From: Chryseobacterium viscerum | Lineage (GTDB): Bacteria; Bacteroidota; Bacteroidia; Flavobacteriales; Weeksellaceae | Length of the DNA stretch: 64,000 nucleotides | Direction: 5' to 3' | Assembly: GCF_025949665.1 (NCBI RefSeq) | Contig: NZ_JAPDFT010000001.1 | Span: forward strand, 62,001 to 126,000 | Shown: one piece after another, positions 62,243 to 64,000 of the stretch | Position numbering within the stretch: position 1 is the stretch's first letter | How the letters are laid out: each line of letters starts with the position of its first letter | The notes under the pieces: model-generated | Told to the model about the DNA's origin: nothing | Seen by the model: the letters and a program-made list of their open reading frames with translations, nothing else | Databases searched by the model: none | Translations under genes and position numbers: made by a program

Positions 62243-62413
62243 ATAGTGAATCCGCTTCGCTCGTGAATTTTTTATCAACCTCCCAATTGACCATTGACTT
62301 GCACAGCAAGATTGACCATTCACAATTTTATCAATAGTGAATCCGCTTCGCTTGTGAATTTTTATTCACGTTCCAATTGACTATTGACTTGCGTAGCAAA
62401 ATTGACCATTCAC
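62243..62413. repeat. Tandem ~80-bp intergenic repeat (two copies)
   Basis: Copy A (62243-62323) and copy B (62334-62413) are about 85 percent alike. Each contains ATAGTGAATCCGCTTCGC..GTGAATTTTT followed by CAATTGACYATTGACTTGC..AGCAARATTGACCATTCAC. The ends GTGAATAGT- and -ATTCAC form inverted repeats, so each unit can fold back. Copy B ends two bases before the radA stop codon. It looks like an extragenic palindromic repeat family of this genome. Confidence 0.82.
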
Positions 62414-62414
62414 A

Positions 62415-63764
62415 TTAAAAAAGCCTCTCATGAAAATCCTCAATCTTACTCACTTCTTCGATCTTTATGCCAAACTTTCTCTTCGGAATTTTATTAAGAT
62501 TGGAAACAAATATTTTTTCATAACCCAGTTTTTCAGCTTCAGTAATTCTTTGTTCCACCTGAGCTACAGGACGTATTTCTCCGCTTAGCCCGATTTCTCC
62601 TGCAAAGCAGTAATGTTCTGAAATTGCAATATCTTCATTGGATGAAAGAACAGAAGCTACTACTGCCAGATCCAGTGCCGGGTCGTCTGTTTTTATTCCT
62701 CCAGTAATATTCAGGAAAACGTCTTTAGCTCCAAGCTGGAAACCTGCTCTTTTTTCCAGTACAGCCAAAAGCATATTCAATCTTTTGGAATCAAAACCGG
62801 TGGAACTTCTTTGAGGAGTACCATAAACGGCAGTACTTACCAGTGCCTGAATCTCCAGAAGCATAGGACGGTTTCCTTCCAGGGTTACCGCAACGGAGTT
62901 TCCGGAAAGTTCTTCAAATTTCTTGGTGATCAGAATTTCAGAAGGATTTTTAATCTCTTTCAATCCCTGAGAAACCATTTCATAGATACCAATCTCGGAA
63001 GTAGATCCGAAACGGTTTTTATTAGCTCTCAGCAATCTGAAAAGGTGATTTCGGTCTCCATCAAAATTCAAAACCACATCCACCATATGTTCCAGTACCT
63101 TTGGTCCGGCAATCTGACCATCTTTGGTGATGTGCCCTACAAGAAATACAGGAGTATTATTTTCTTTGGCATATTTGATGATCTCATTGGAGCATTCGCG
63201 GATTTGGGAAACGGTTCCCGGTGAACTCTCTATCAGTTGAGACTGCAGGGTTTGAATGGAATCAATGATCATAAAATCAGGTTCCAGTTTTTTTGCCTCA
63301 TGAAGGATTTTTTCCAATGATGTTTCAGTGAAAAGAAAGCAGTTTGGATTTTGAATATCCGTAAGCCTGTCTGCTCTCATCTTGATCTGAGAGGCACTTT
63401 CTTCCCCCGAAACATAGAAGATTTTTTTCTTCATTTTCAAAGCAAGCTGAAGCAGAAGAGTAGACTTTCCGATTCCCGGTTCACCACCAATCAAAGTAAC
63501 GGAACCTAAAACAATTCCGCCTCCTAAAACGCGGTTCAATTCATCAGAAGGAGTTTTTATTCTCGGCTCTTCACTCGTTACCACTTCAACAATATTGATT
63601 ACATGTTGTTTGGTTTTTGAGAAAGGAGGAGTTTTATGAGAAGGTTTTTCAACCACTTCTTCCACCAGAGTGTTCCATTCTCCACAGTTTTTACATTGTC
63701 CGAGCCATTGTGGGTATTGAGTTCCGCAGTTTTGACAGAAATATGCTGTTTTCAGTTTTGCCAT
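62415..63764 (-). CDS. radA: DNA repair protein RadA
   Basis: A 449-residue RecA-like helicase that helps extend and resolve recombination branches. It has the N-terminal zinc finger CQNC..CKNC (Cys10, 13, 24, 27), Walker A GGEPGIGKST (93-102), the RadA-specific motif KNRFG (249-253), and a C-terminal Lon-protease-like domain (FLNITGGIKTDDPALDLAVV then GEIGLSGEIRPV). Length and order are canonical. It is divergent from the YceI-like gene. Confidence 0.97.
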   Translation of the reverse strand: MAKLKTAYFCQNCGTQYPQWLGQCKNCGEWNTLVEEVVEKPSHKTPPFSKTKQHVINIVEVVTSEEPRIKTPSDELNRVLGGGIVLGSVTLIGGEPGIGKSTLLLQLALKMKKKIFYVSGEESASQIKMRADRLTDIQNPNCFLFTETSLEKILHEAKKLEPDFMIIDSIQTLQSQLIESSPGTVSQIRECSNEIIKYAKENNTPVFLVGHITKDGQIAGPKVLEHMVDVVLNFDGDRNHLFRLLRANKNRFGSTSEIGIYEMVSQGLKEIKNPSEILITKKFEELSGNSVAVTLEGNRPMLLEIQALVSTAVYGTPQRSSTGFDSKRLNMLLAVLEKRAGFQLGAKDVFLNITGGIKTDDPALDLAVVASVLSSNEDIAISEHYCFAGEIGLSGEIRPVAQVEQRITEAEKLGYEKIFVSNLNKIPKRKFGIKIEEVSKIEDFHERLF

Positions 63765-63859
63765 ACTGCGAAGTTATAAAAAAGCATTTTTCTTTCAGAA
63801 TCTAAATGGATTTAATATTAAAAACTAATCCATCCACAGTAGAAATATCTTTCATATCT

Positions 63860-63867
63860 TAGCTTTG
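63860..63867 (+). promoter_or_regulatory. -7 promoter element before the YceI-like gene
   Basis: TAGCTTTG is an exact match to TAnnTTTG, 33 bp before the ATG at 63901. No good -33 TTTG is seen. Confidence 0.45.
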
Positions 63868-63900
63868 TTCAATTAAATAGTAATGTAAAATATAATTACA

Positions 63901-64000
63901 ATGAAAAAAGTATTTTTATCTTTCGTATTTGCGCTTTTAAGTATTGTGGCATTTGCACAAGGTACCTGGCAAGTAGACCACATGCATTCTTCTGTCAACT
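63901..64000 (+). CDS. YceI-like protein (N-terminal part, runs off window)
   Basis: The first 33 codons are visible: signal peptide MKKVFLSFVFALLSIVAFA-Q followed by GTWQVDHMHSSVN. The last block, x-W-x-x-D-x-x-H-S-x-V/I, is the conserved start of YceI-family lipocalin-like periplasmic proteins that bind polyisoprenoid-type lipids. The rest lies beyond the right edge. Confidence 0.8.
   Translation, partial: MKKVFLSFVFALLSIVAFAQGTWQVDHMHSSVN

Overview
The window looks like a chromosomal segment of a low-GC Bacteroidota, most probably a Chryseobacterium-like flavobacterium (Weeksellaceae). The clues are two Por-type (type IX secretion) C-terminal sorting domains, TAnnTTTG-type promoter elements, DUF2490/DUF4919/DUF6702-type families, stand-alone RibB behind an FMN riboswitch, and short secreted peptides with GG leaders. 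No rRNA, tRNA, CRISPR array, transposase or integrase gene was seen. Assignments are from reading the sequence and family knowledge; no database search was run.

Layout. 0-4.2 kb: housekeeping genes (purine nucleoside phosphorylase fragment, lpxK, truA, an MsbA-like ABC exporter). 4.3-6.8 kb: a tightly overlapping operon of secreted alpha/beta hydrolase, ECF sigma factor, four-helix membrane protein and methyltransferase. 7-16.4 kb: a small protein, an MHS-type MFS transporter, outer-membrane proteins, a T9SS cargo protein, ribB with its FMN riboswitch, DUF2200 and a beta-propeller protein. 16.43-16.92 kb: a 487-bp AT-rich gap with six perfect and three near-perfect DnaA boxes, a strong candidate replication origin. 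16.9-20.4 kb: DinB-like, CHMI-like and beta-lactamase-like proteins.

20.5-37.6 kb: a long one-directional run of mostly short, fast-evolving genes for lipoproteins, secreted proteins and small membrane proteins, including a degenerate ABC-ATPase-like protein, an HExxH protein, two tandem Kelch proteins (one without its sorting tail) and a frameshifted pseudogene. 38.2-44.95 kb: an accessory island next to groEL. It holds a 108-bp cruciform-like palindrome, an XRE regulator behind a 14-bp palindromic operator, a PD-(D/E)xK nuclease, a TIR-domain protein, two hydrolases, small unknown genes, three ~100-bp inverted-repeat elements and at least two, probably four, decayed copies of the groEL 3' end and its terminator. 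This suggests repeated gene insertion at the 3' end of groEL.

45-51 kb: groES-groEL, TerC, a dicarboxylate-type symporter, and a CitMHS transporter with a DUF2490 protein. 51.25-53.7 kb: a LytS/LytTR two-component system divergent from the CitMHS operon and convergent with two tandem genes, too short for ordinary ORF calling, for 44- and 45-residue GG-leader cysteine peptides that share an upstream sequence. This is a candidate bacteriocin-like or signalling peptide locus. 53.8-64 kb: M1 peptidase, HupE/UreJ-like protein, a T9SS-exported subtilisin, DUF6702, ACP phosphodiesterase, a tandem intergenic repeat, radA and the start of a YceI-like gene.
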